Notes under the pieces: model-generated
The model's input: only the letters and a program-made list of their open reading frames with translations
The model's database searches: none
What the model was told of the DNA's origin: nothing
Translations under genes and position numbers: made by a program
NCBI GenBank assembly: GCA_009936765.1
Contig: JAACDL010000127.1
Coordinates: 1-10,773 of the forward strand
From: Methanobacteriota archaeon
Lineage (GTDB): Archaea > Thermoplasmatota > Poseidoniia > Poseidoniales > Poseidoniaceae
Reading direction: 5' to 3'
DNA length: 10,773 nt
Shown: in pieces, positions 1 through 7,057 of the stretch
Numbering within the stretch: position 1 is the stretch's first letter
Layout of the letters: each line of letters begins with the position of its first letter

Positions 1-45
1 CGAAGAGCTGTAGAACAGGACAGATTGCTTGAAGTTCTAACATGA
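1..45 (+). CDS. Possible 3' tail of an upstream gene (partial)
   Basis: The first frame is open from the window edge to a TGA at 43-45 and reads RRAVEQDRLLEVLT, a charged, helix-like peptide that would suit the C-terminus of a soluble protein. The other two plus frames hit stops within the same stretch. If real, the gene ends 12 bp before the symporter ATG and the two could be co-transcribed. Fourteen codons are too few to identify a family or to exclude chance. Confidence 0.3.
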   Translation, partial: RRAVEQDRLLEVLT

Positions 46-46
46 T

Positions 47-51
47 AGGTG
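47..51 (+). promoter_or_regulatory. Ribosome binding site of the symporter gene
   Basis: AGGTG lies 6 nt upstream of the ATG at 58. It favours that ATG over the in-frame GTG at 49-51, which is itself inside the Shine-Dalgarno-like element. No TATA/BRE-type promoter could be made out in the 48 bases available upstream. Confidence 0.45.
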
Positions 52-57
52 TCAGAC

Positions 58-1557
58 ATGGACATCTGGGTTCTAGCATCATTCTTACTATTCCTCCTGA
101 TATTTGCCGGGGTAGGAATGGCCTCGATTTTTGTAAAAGAAAATACAACTGATGACTATCTAGTTGCAGGAAGAGGAATGCATCCTGCATTGGCTGCCTT
201 GAGTGCTGTTTCAACATGGAATTCAGGATACATGTTCATTGGATTTATCGGATTTATGTGGATGTATGGATATTCAGCAATTTGGATTTCATTAATCTCA
301 ACCTTAGGTCAGCTAGTAGCTTGGATCTGGCTTTACAAAAGAATCCAACATGAGGCTAATGAGAGGAATGTTAGATCACTTTCTAGTTTAGTCGCTAAAG
401 TCAAAGGTGCTCCTGAGGCAAAACTTGCTGCAATATTCTCTGTAATGTTCCTACTTATTTACGCAGCAGCGCAACTATCAAGTGGAGGAAAGGCCCTTTT
501 CGCAATGTTAGGTTGGTCGCAAGTAGTTGGAATCCTCATAGGTTACATGTTGGTAATATTGTACTGTACCGCTGGTGGAATCAGAGCATCGATTTGGACT
601 GATGCTGCACAATCATGTGTGATGATTATTGGATCTACACTACTCTGTTGGGTTGCAATGGAAGAGATAGGAGGGTTCTCCGGTATGCATGCATCACTCA
701 CATCGATTGACCCCAATCTAACTGACATTGCACCACAGGGGTTGAAGTTCGGATTTTCACTGTGGGTTTTTGCCTTCTTCCTTGGAGGGGTAGGAGTTGC
801 AGGTCAACCTCAAGTCGTAAGCAGAATAATGACTCTCGAGTCAGATTCTGACCGCAAGAAAGCATGTGTTTGGTTCTTCGTATGGCAGACACCGTTCTTG
901 ATTCTCATGATTCTCATTGGTCTAGCAAGCAGAGTCATGTTCCCCGTCGAGGGCTCTTTCGACCCTGAATTAGCATTGCCACTTTTGGCAATGGACGTTC
1001 TTGGACCATTCTGGGTTGGCGTAATACTCGCATCGATATTTGCTGCGACAATGTCTACAGCAGATAGTCAAGTTCTTGCATGTACTGCTGCAATAACTGA
1101 CGATTTAATTCCAAGTTGGGCACAGGATCACTCCAAAACCAAACTTACCACAGTCACAATGGCTATTTTGGCAACAGCGATATCTTTGGGTGCATTATGG
1201 ACAGAAAATAACTCAGTATTCAGCTTAGTAGTACTAGCGGTATACGGTTTAGGTGGAATATTCATACCACTACTGGTAGTTCGCTTTTCAGGATATCAGC
1301 CTTCGTCTTCACACTCAATTATCATGATGGTAAGTGCACTTACGGGAGTTATTACTTGGAGAATTCTTGGACTCAATGAGGAGATATTCGAATCGGTCCC
1401 TGGAATGGGAGCGGCATTTATCGCTCACTTTGTTTTACTATGGGTAAAAAAGGACCCATGGTTGAAAGAACGCTTACCAAGCCGAGACAAATTCATTACA
1501 ATTACTGGGATAATCATCGCTTGTGTCGTAGCAATCGAGTTGTGGTATTTCACCTGA
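58..1557 (+). CDS. Sodium:solute symporter (SSS family, PutP-like)
   Basis: This is an integral membrane transporter that would use the sodium gradient to import a small solute. It has 499 residues from ATG 58; an in-frame GTG at 49 would add three. It is highly hydrophobic throughout, with about a dozen membrane helices, and its length is typical of the family. The segment DDYLVAGRGMHPALAALSA near residue 40 matches the PutP pattern around transmembrane segment 2. MSTADSQVLACTAAITDDL from residue 332 is the family signature, with Ser333 and Thr334 at the positions of the Na2-site Ser/Thr of E. coli PutP. Ser56 aligns with PutP Ser57, but the residue aligned to PutP Asp55 is Trp54. The Na+/proline-specific Asp is therefore missing and proline should not be assumed as substrate. 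The gene is transcribed towards, and overlaps by 8 bp, the metallohydrolase gene. Family assignment is firm; substrate is unknown. Confidence 0.9.
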   Translation: MDIWVLASFLLFLLIFAGVGMASIFVKENTTDDYLVAGRGMHPALAALSAVSTWNSGYMFIGFIGFMWMYGYSAIWISLISTLGQLVAWIWLYKRIQHEANERNVRSLSSLVAKVKGAPEAKLAAIFSVMFLLIYAAAQLSSGGKALFAMLGWSQVVGILIGYMLVILYCTAGGIRASIWTDAAQSCVMIIGSTLLCWVAMEEIGGFSGMHASLTSIDPNLTDIAPQGLKFGFSLWVFAFFLGGVGVAGQPQVVSRIMTLESDSDRKKACVWFFVWQTPFLILMILIGLASRVMFPVEGSFDPELALPLLAMDVLGPFWVGVILASIFAATMSTADSQVLACTAAITDDLIPSWAQDHSKTKLTTVTMAILATAISLGALWTENNSVFSLVVLAVYGLGGIFIPLLVVRFSGYQPSSSHSIIMMVSALTGVITWRILGLNEEIFESVPGMGAAFIAHFVLLWVKKDPWLKERLPSRDKFITITGIIIACVVAIELWYFT

Positions 1558-2353
1558 GATCGAATACGTCTCCTTCATTGCCTACTTTCCAGCCTAATTC
1601 AGTTACAGGTGTTGGGTCCCTACAAAGTGGGTTAGTGTGGTTCAAGTGAATGAATACTACATCCCCATCTCCTTCTCTTCTTTCCCCTAGCATCTGTAGG
1701 GTTTGCTCTACAGGGGGGTGCGGTACGTCATCTTGGTTCCGGTGCTTCAATTCATCTGAGCTGAAAAATGTCCCATCTATCAAAGCGACATCTACTTCCA
1801 AATGATTAAGCCAAGCACGTAAATCATGCTCTCTAAGAGTTTCTTGCCAAGTATCATGATCAGGAAGGAACAATAGAGTTTTTTCGGCTTTAATCAAATA
1901 TGCATGCATGTCCGAAAGTTCTGCTCTATGTGGCACTTCCAGGGCCTCAACAGTTACGCCAGGTAACTGGACAAGTGATGCGGTTCGAGGAGAAAAAACC
2001 CCATGTGATAACAAAATCGACCAATTCGGTGTTCTTTCAATCAAATCCAACATACTCTTAGAACAATGTAATGAGACTCCTTGAGCATTCATTGTCTCTT
2101 TTCCAAATAAACCTAAGCCATCAACATGTCCAAAATGAGCATGAGTCAAAAATAAGGAATCCACCGAGTCAACTCCCCAAATACGTAACTGCTCCCCTAG
2201 ATAGCGAGTCGCTTCAAACAGGTGCTTTCCACCTTCTGCATCTGTCAAACCAATAGAAACTGGATATCTTTGTTCTAAATCTATACAACAATTACATCCA
2301 ACTTGGGGTACACCCCCATCTTGGGCACTACCCAACAAGGTCACAGTAACCAT
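1550..2353 (-). CDS. PqqB-like metallo-beta-lactamase-fold hydrolase
   Basis: This is a 267-residue soluble protein without a signal peptide. The N-terminus LLGSAQDGGVPQVGCNCC (residues 6-23) and the late FIHLNHTNP (234-242) resemble PqqB and its relatives, where the early Cys cluster binds a structural zinc. The metal motif is THAHFGH (70-76): the His residues are present, but the Asp of the usual HxHxDH is Gly75. Further likely ligands are His142 (VPHR), Asp165/His166/Asp167 (LPDHD), Asp193 (IDG) and His236/His239. No other PQQ genes are visible, so a role in pyrroloquinoline quinone synthesis is not supported. A hydrolase on an unknown substrate is as much as the sequence allows. The ATG at 2353 follows the stop of the surface-protein gene by 9 nt, with a good Shine-Dalgarno, so translation is probably coupled. 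The last 8 bp overlap the convergent symporter gene. Confidence 0.82.
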   Translation of the reverse strand: MVTVTLLGSAQDGGVPQVGCNCCIDLEQRYPVSIGLTDAEGGKHLFEATRYLGEQLRIWGVDSVDSLFLTHAHFGHVDGLGLFGKETMNAQGVSLHCSKSMLDLIERTPNWSILLSHGVFSPRTASLVQLPGVTVEALEVPHRAELSDMHAYLIKAEKTLLFLPDHDTWQETLREHDLRAWLNHLEVDVALIDGTFFSSDELKHRNQDDVPHPPVEQTLQMLGERREGDGDVVFIHLNHTNPLCRDPTPVTELGWKVGNEGDVFDLR

Positions 2354-2359
2354 TTGAAA

Positions 2360-2364
2360 ACCTC
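2360..2364 (-). promoter_or_regulatory. Ribosome binding site of the metallohydrolase gene
   Basis: GAGGT on the minus strand ends 6 nt before the ATG at 2353. It overlaps the TGA stop codon (2363-2365) of the preceding surface-protein gene, an arrangement that suggests the two genes share a transcript and are translationally coupled. It supports the chosen start. Confidence 0.6.
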
Positions 2365-5300
2365 AAATCTTGCGTACCCATTGCTTAGTAGTCGGGTCAC
2401 GCATGTACCAAGCACCACTGGAAACTGGGAATTCTAGCCACTCATTTCCGTCTGATCTCATTGTCCCAACATCGTAGAATGTTGGACCCAATGGAGCTTG
2501 CTGTGGCATTACCGCCTGACCAGGTAATGCTGCTAGATTAGGAGAAGCCGCTTGTTGTTGCACAACTACTGGGTGGACCGGTTGGACTGGTTGTTGATAC
2601 TGAGAGTATGCTGGCTGCTGTGGAGCAACTGCTTGTGCATACAGCCCGCTGTTTGCTGGCATTGCAGACATATCAGGCATAGCCGGTTGAGCATTCATGT
2701 TTGGAATGCCTACATCTGTAACCCAATCCTTCTCCCCTTCATCTGAACCCATTCTTCTCATAATTAGCAATCCCGCCATAATAATTACAAGTAGAACTCC
2801 GACTCCAATTCCTCCATAAGCAAGTATACTTCCGCCAGAGGATTCTTTGACCTTAGCCTCACAACCATCTTCTTCCGCTACACCTGCTACATCTGGGCAT
2901 AAATCAGGATTCTTGCCTTTTGGATTATCTCCAAAACCATCTCCATCTGTGTCGTTCCACTGTGAAGAATCTTCAGGGAACTTGTCAATCAAATCTGCCC
3001 AACCATCGTTATCAGTGTCTACACATCCAAGGACTCCACCTTTGTATGAAAACCCTGCAGTTTCGATACAATCGTCCGCAGATGTTCCTTGTGGATTATC
3101 GCCATATTGGTCACCATCAATATTGGACCATTGAGTTGGATCTGTAGGATTCCAGTCGGTACCATCAACAGGGTCACCATAACCATCCATATCGAAATCA
3201 GGACAGCCAACTACATCATTTGTAGAGTACCCTTCTACTTCTGGACAGTTATCATAACCATCTGCTATTCCATCACCATCTGTATCTTCATATTCATTAG
3301 CGTCTGCTGGGAATGCATCCATGAAGTTAGCCCAACCATCACCATCGCCATCGGGGCAACCTAAGATGTCATCTTGCCAAGAATTCCCTGCTAAAGTAGG
3401 ACATGCGTCTTGGTCTCTAGAATATTGATAATACTCTCCTGGCCAGTTTGTATTACGGTCAATCCATGATAAATTACCATAGTTGTCACCAAATCCATCT
3501 TCATCCCAATCCGACCATTGTGTTTCATCAATCGGGAATGCATCTGCACCATCTCCTACTGACCAAGAAGAATCTTCAGACGAATAACCGTCATTATCTG
3601 GGTCTGGGCATCCATATCTGTCTAGAACTGAGGTACCAGATGTGTCGATACAAGCGTCCGGAGTATTTCCATCCTGATTATCACCGTATCCGTCTCCGTC
3701 GACATCGCTCCATTGTGTATTATCATTAGGGAGATCATCGTCGATGTCGGCCCAACCATCACCATCAGTGTCTGGACACGCTAGTGTCCCACCAAGTGAT
3801 GAATTTCCAAAAGAGTCGGGGCAGCTATCTTCAATATTAGCCCAACCGTCTCCATCTGAATCTATACATCCTTGATATGATCCTAGACTTGAGGTTCCTG
3901 CGACTTTGTTGCAATCATCTGCTGCATCATCATAACCATCACCATCGTCATCCAGATCTTCATCTGCATCTCTGCAGCCATCGCTATCAATATCATTAGA
4001 AGAATCGGAAGACCACCAATTGCGAGGAGGAGAGTAAGAACTCAGACAGTCATCATTTGAATCCTCAATACCATCATTGTCATCATCATTATCTTCGCTA
4101 GCGTCTTTACATCCATCATTATCGAAATCAGTTGTAGAATCACTAGTCCAATTCCAAGCCCCGCCTCTTGGGCAATCATCACCTGAGTTATCTGTGATTC
4201 CATCATTGTCATCATCATAATCGCATTCGTCACCATTTCCATCAAGGTCACTATCTATTTGCAAAGGATTGTTCGTATTTGGACAATTATCTGTTAAGTC
4301 ATTGACGCCGTCGTTATCACTGTCCGCATTGTTGGTTGGATCAAGAGTCCAAATAACCAGGTCGAGACCCCAAGTACTAGTTACAGACTGAGTTCCTTTG
4401 TTGATAGTTGATTGGAATGAACCGAAAGCCGCAGGGACATCGGTATAATTGACTGCCAAACCTGCAAACAAGTCGTCACTAGTACTTCCCAAGTTTTCCA
4501 CCCAATCCCAGTTGCCTGAACTATCTAATTGAGCCATGTATAGGTCTAATCCACCGTTAGTATTGGCGACATGTATTCCGAAATCTGTTGGACCAGAAAT
4601 CATTCCACCTGCGATAAAATCTCCAGATGAGGTCTCAGCAATCGAGTAAACTCTCTGAGTACCTGTGCTACTACCTGCACTCGTGGCCCAAGAACTAGTA
4701 CCTGTTTTGAGAATCTTGACGACGTAAGCATCTCCCTGGCCCTTATCGGTTAGAGTATTTTGATTACCGGCATCTAATGAACCTAAGAAGACTCCAGATA
4801 CAACAACATCATCGTTCTGAGTTACAATCAAATCCTCTGGAATATTAATTTCACCCGCCCCACTTGCTAAGCCAATTACGTCTTGTACAACTCCTCCAGG
4901 GCTCCATTTGATGACTAATGTGTCTGTATTGCTAACCGCTTGATGAGATTTGCCATTAGATGAGAATGTACCATCAGTAGTACCTGCTTGCCAAATATTT
5001 CCTGAAGAGTCTACGGCTACTTCACCTCCGTTCTCAACACCAATACCTCCGGCAGTAGAAACCCAGTTTAGACTACCAGTCATCCGGTCAAACTCCGCTA
5101 CAAAGAGTTCAGAATCAGTATTGTTTTTGCTAATACCTCCGAAATCTGTGACTCCTTTTTGAGTACCGGATACGATCAAATCGCCAGAAACTGTTTCTTG
5201 TAAACCCTCGACACTGCTACTGTTTGGACTTGTGCTATTTTCGACATAAGGTGAAGTGAACATTACCGCCCACAACCACTGCCCGTTGAATGCATCTACC

Positions 5301-5791
5301 TTAGCTATGAATCCATCACCATACTGGTTTTGACTACGTAATACTGTTGAACCAAAAGAGACCTCGCCGACAATCAAACCTCCAATGTAAACATCGCCCA
5401 TAACCGATGTTGTCAAACATGTCAACACGGTCAATCCTAGTGATGCATCAGGCATTACTGCCCAGTTCCAGTTGCCCTGATTGTCTAAAGATGCGACATA
5501 AGAGTCTGCATCCAATTGAGTATTGTAGGGGGATGTCGATTGTACTTGGTTTGAACCGAAGGTCATAGTGTGTCTAGTATTGCCGGCTACAATCCAACCA
5601 TCAGGTGTAGCCCCGATTTGTGTACCATTAACATGGCCAAAGGTGGAGCCTGCTTGAACCAAAAATTCCGGTTCAGAATCAGCATATGATACTGATACAA
5701 CATCTGTTAGTTCAATATCATTGGACACGGGAATAATACTCGCAAGAAGGATAGAGATTATTGCCAGACTCAATACTGCACGATAGCGCAT
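2363..5791 (-). CDS. Large membrane-anchored surface protein: beta-propeller-like repeats, Asp-rich TSP3-like repeats, cytoplasmic tail
   Basis: This 1142-residue protein is probably displayed on the cell surface. Residues 1-22 look like a signal peptide (basic MRYR, then a hydrophobic core). Residues about 40-485 hold seven degenerate repeats of an SBBP-like pattern, D-x-(Y/F/L)-(V/I)-A-x-(L/V/F)-D-x(3)-G-x-W-x-W. These lie near residues 96, 159, 227, 290, 355, 415 and 476 and would fit a seven-bladed propeller. Residues about 488-976 are thrombospondin type-3-like, with many D-x-D-x-DG motifs expected to bind calcium, and with regularly spaced Cys. A membrane helix (about 988-1011) is followed by basic RRM, then a Pro/Gln/Ala-rich tail (1012-1110) ending in a Trp-rich motif with W1118, W1128 and W1138. 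Several N-x-S/T sites are present. The gene starts 37 bp after the preceding stop and has only a weak Shine-Dalgarno; an inverted repeat overlaps its start codon. Adhesion, sensing or scaffolding are all possible and none is shown. Confidence 0.87.
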   Translation of the reverse strand: MRYRAVLSLAIISILLASIIPVSNDIELTDVVSVSYADSEPEFLVQAGSTFGHVNGTQIGATPDGWIVAGNTRHTMTFGSNQVQSTSPYNTQLDADSYVASLDNQGNWNWAVMPDASLGLTVLTCLTTSVMGDVYIGGLIVGEVSFGSTVLRSQNQYGDGFIAKVDAFNGQWLWAVMFTSPYVENSTSPNSSSVEGLQETVSGDLIVSGTQKGVTDFGGISKNNTDSELFVAEFDRMTGSLNWVSTAGGIGVENGGEVAVDSSGNIWQAGTTDGTFSSNGKSHQAVSNTDTLVIKWSPGGVVQDVIGLASGAGEINIPEDLIVTQNDDVVVSGVFLGSLDAGNQNTLTDKGQGDAYVVKILKTGTSSWATSAGSSTGTQRVYSIAETSSGDFIAGGMISGPTDFGIHVANTNGGLDLYMAQLDSSGNWDWVENLGSTSDDLFAGLAVNYTDVPAAFGSFQSTINKGTQSVTSTWGLDLVIWTLDPTNNADSDNDGVNDLTDNCPNTNNPLQIDSDLDGNGDECDYDDDNDGITDNSGDDCPRGGAWNWTSDSTTDFDNDGCKDASEDNDDDNDGIEDSNDDCLSSYSPPRNWWSSDSSNDIDSDGCRDADEDLDDDGDGYDDAADDCNKVAGTSSLGSYQGCIDSDGDGWANIEDSCPDSFGNSSLGGTLACPDTDGDGWADIDDDLPNDNTQWSDVDGDGYGDNQDGNTPDACIDTSGTSVLDRYGCPDPDNDGYSSEDSSWSVGDGADAFPIDETQWSDWDEDGFGDNYGNLSWIDRNTNWPGEYYQYSRDQDACPTLAGNSWQDDILGCPDGDGDGWANFMDAFPADANEYEDTDGDGIADGYDNCPEVEGYSTNDVVGCPDFDMDGYGDPVDGTDWNPTDPTQWSNIDGDQYGDNPQGTSADDCIETAGFSYKGGVLGCVDTDNDGWADLIDKFPEDSSQWNDTDGDGFGDNPKGKNPDLCPDVAGVAEEDGCEAKVKESSGGSILAYGGIGVGVLLVIIMAGLLIMRRMGSDEGEKDWVTDVGIPNMNAQPAMPDMSAMPANSGLYAQAVAPQQPAYSQYQQPVQPVHPVVVQQQAASPNLAALPGQAVMPQQAPLGPTFYDVGTMRSDGNEWLEFPVSSGAWYMRDPTTKQWVRKI
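2864..4330 (-). repeat. Coding repeats: TSP3-like calcium-binding region of the surface protein
   Basis: Two repeat classes are visible. Residues about 525-617 contain two tandem units of roughly 45 residues, each running DDDNDGI-D-DDC ... W ... D-DSDGC-DA-ED, followed by a partial third. Residues about 641-977 contain composite units of about 30-85 residues, bounded by GC (ACP at one junction). Each begins (P/I/V)D-x-D-x-DG(W/Y) and several continue to QW-(S/N)-D-x-DGDG-(Y/F)-GDN and a second Cys. At DNA level the phrase CCCAACC(A/G)TC recurs at 2998, 3331, 3749 and 3840. The whole stretch is extremely rich in Asp codons. Confidence 0.85.
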
Positions 5792-5805
5792 GACCTACGG
5801 TCATG
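5789..5805. promoter_or_regulatory. Perfect inverted repeat overlapping the surface-protein start codon
   Basis: The plus strand reads CATGACC-TAC-GGTCATG, a perfect 7-bp inverted repeat with a 3-nt spacer. One arm contains the start codon (ATG at 5791 on the minus strand) and the other arm lies within the 37-bp gap after the preceding gene. It could be an operator, or in mRNA a short hairpin that hides the start codon. It could also be chance; the sequence alone does not decide. Confidence 0.35.
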
Positions 5806-5828
5806 AAACTGGCTCAAGAAGTCTTTGC

Positions 5829-6713
5829 CTAGAAGTTTGAATGGACATTACCTGTCACGCCGTTCAAAACCCACTTTTTACCAAGAGAATCTACACCTTT
5901 ATGAGCAGGTACTAACACCTTGTACTCAGTTCTATTAGATGAGGATTCATCAAACTTCCACCAACGTAGTAAATCACCCATTCCATCTGAGAAAGTACGC
6001 CGTTCTGAAAGTACGTCGGCAAAAGTTGGGTTTTCCTCGATTGGCAGGCGTTCATGGTTGAGCATTGGAGACCTTTCCAACAATTCAACATCATCGATAA
6101 CATGGAGACCATCACAATTCAGTACCCATCTAATTATTTCATCTTCCACAGGCCCCTTAAGCGTGCCATTAACTCTGTAAAGAATGGCAGGAATAAGTAC
6201 TGGTTTAGCCATTGAGACATCATATCCTTTCTTCTCTAATGCTGAAAAATCATTCAATGGCTTCAATGTGAATGGGCCTTTGCCAGAGAATAATTCAGGT
6301 ACTTCTGAATTCTCCTCAACTTCCAACTGTTCAACTATCACTAAACTACCATCTAATACTGCATGTCCGATGAAAGCTGCAAGTTTGTCTTGAGGCCAGA
6401 TTGACAAAAACCTTCCATCCCTTGAAGGTGAATCTTTCAGATCAAATGTCATTTTCCGTTCTACAATAATCAGGTGGTCGCCTCTTGGAGCATCGAATAA
6501 CCATGATTCAATGCCTACCAAATCAAGAGGTGCAAATCCTTGACCAGAGGTCCAAACCTCCATGCCTTCGACTAAGCCTTGTTGAGAATGTTCTGGAGTG
6601 ACATCTAATAGTCTGCCAAGCCATGTAATTACTCCAGGAGATGTGATAGGAGCAGAATCGGTGTCAAGGCTGACGCCCAACTTTCTCATCACAGCGACGA
6701 GGTCAAGGCCCAT
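5829..6713 (-). CDS. Unrecognised 294-residue cytoplasmic protein downstream of rpl30e
   Basis: I do not recognise a family. The protein is soluble, with no signal peptide or membrane helix, only one Cys, and many Trp and acidic residues. Visible landmarks are a short N-terminal helical part (GLDLVAVMRKLGVSL), a conserved-looking WLFDAPRGDHLIIVERK near residue 71, SIWPQDKLAAFIGHAVLDG near residue 104, and a C-terminal part rich in Trp (LLRWWKFDE, KKWVLNG). The alternating hydrophobic strands suggest an alpha/beta fold. The ATG at 6713 lies 30 nt after the L30e stop, so it probably belongs to the RNA polymerase operon and takes the place where many archaea have nusA. It has no KH or S1 features that would make it NusA. 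Its Shine-Dalgarno is poor: GGAAAGG is too close and GGAGAG is 14 nt away. The open reading frame is convincing because of its length and operon position; its function is unknown. Confidence 0.8.
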   Translation of the reverse strand: MGLDLVAVMRKLGVSLDTDSAPITSPGVITWLGRLLDVTPEHSQQGLVEGMEVWTSGQGFAPLDLVGIESWLFDAPRGDHLIIVERKMTFDLKDSPSRDGRFLSIWPQDKLAAFIGHAVLDGSLVIVEQLEVEENSEVPELFSGKGPFTLKPLNDFSALEKKGYDVSMAKPVLIPAILYRVNGTLKGPVEDEIIRWVLNCDGLHVIDDVELLERSPMLNHERLPIEENPTFADVLSERRTFSDGMGDLLRWWKFDESSSNRTEYKVLVPAHKGVDSLGKKWVLNGVTGNVHSNF

Positions 6714-6743
6714 GGCCTTTCCAAAGTCTCTCCGTCTTTAGTT

Positions 6744-7043
6744 TCACTCTAGATTGCTGTCTAGGGTCAACAAATCAGAATCACCAGCGTTTACAACAGT
6801 GATTGTCGATACGCTAAACGGTTTACCTGATGCAACGCCAAGGTCACGATTAACCATTACAGTTCGGTGCATAGTAACCTCTGGGTGCTTTGCAGCAAGG
6901 TCATCTATGTACTCCTGTGGGCAGTTGGCTGCAAGAATTATGCACTTGGCATCTCCTTCAGCACAAGCATCTATTGCTTGGCGTTGTCCAAACAATAACT
7001 CACCAGTCGTATTTGCAATCTTCAGTTGTTTACTTATATCCAT
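6744..7043 (-). CDS. rpl30e: Ribosomal protein L30e (eL30)
   Basis: This is a 99-residue large-subunit ribosomal protein of the L7Ae/L30e RNA-binding fold. It shows the expected order of motifs: TGELLFGQRQAIDACAEG near residue 13, CIILAANCPQEY from 34 (family pattern LVIVASNCP), then DLGVASGKPFSVSTITVVNA, and GDSDLL near the end. Length fits the family. The ATG at 7043 is chosen because GGAGGA lies 8 nt upstream. An in-frame TTG at 7061 would add MWRNEN, which is not expected in the family and would place the Shine-Dalgarno inside the gene. The gene sits 40 bp after rpoA2, its usual partner in archaeal RNA polymerase operons. Confidence 0.95.
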   Translation of the reverse strand: MDISKQLKIANTTGELLFGQRQAIDACAEGDAKCIILAANCPQEYIDDLAAKHPEVTMHRTVMVNRDLGVASGKPFSVSTITVVNAGDSDLLTLDSNLE

Positions 7044-7051
7044 ATTTTCAT

Positions 7052-7057
7052 TCCTCC
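7052..7057 (-). promoter_or_regulatory. Ribosome binding site of rpl30e
   Basis: GGAGGA on the minus strand lies 8 nt upstream of the ATG at 7043 and decides the start in favour of that ATG over the in-frame upstream TTG at 7061. Confidence 0.65.

Noticed and set aside
2552..4251. Numerous open frames antisense or out of frame to the surface-protein gene
   Set aside because: They are by-products of the biased, Asp-rich repeat codons and show no family features or start signals.
2864..4330. CRISPR-like or satellite repeats suggested by recurring CCATCACCATC-type strings
   Set aside because: The strings are irregularly spaced and read in frame as Asp-Gly-Asp-Gly codons on the minus strand, so they are protein repeats.
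5792..5828. Promoter or terminator between the unknown gene and the surface-protein gene
   Set aside because: No TATA/BRE-like element or T-run stands out on the minus strand in this 37-bp gap; only the inverted repeat is notable.
6445..6510. PD-(D/E)xK nuclease motif in the unknown 294-residue protein (GDHLIIVERK)
   Set aside because: Only five residues separate the Asp from the Glu of the ExK, too few for the usual hairpin spacing, and no other nuclease features are seen.
5829..6713. NusA assignment from operon position
   Set aside because: Archaeal NusA is about 140 residues with KH domains and GxxG loops. This protein is twice as long and shows none of these.
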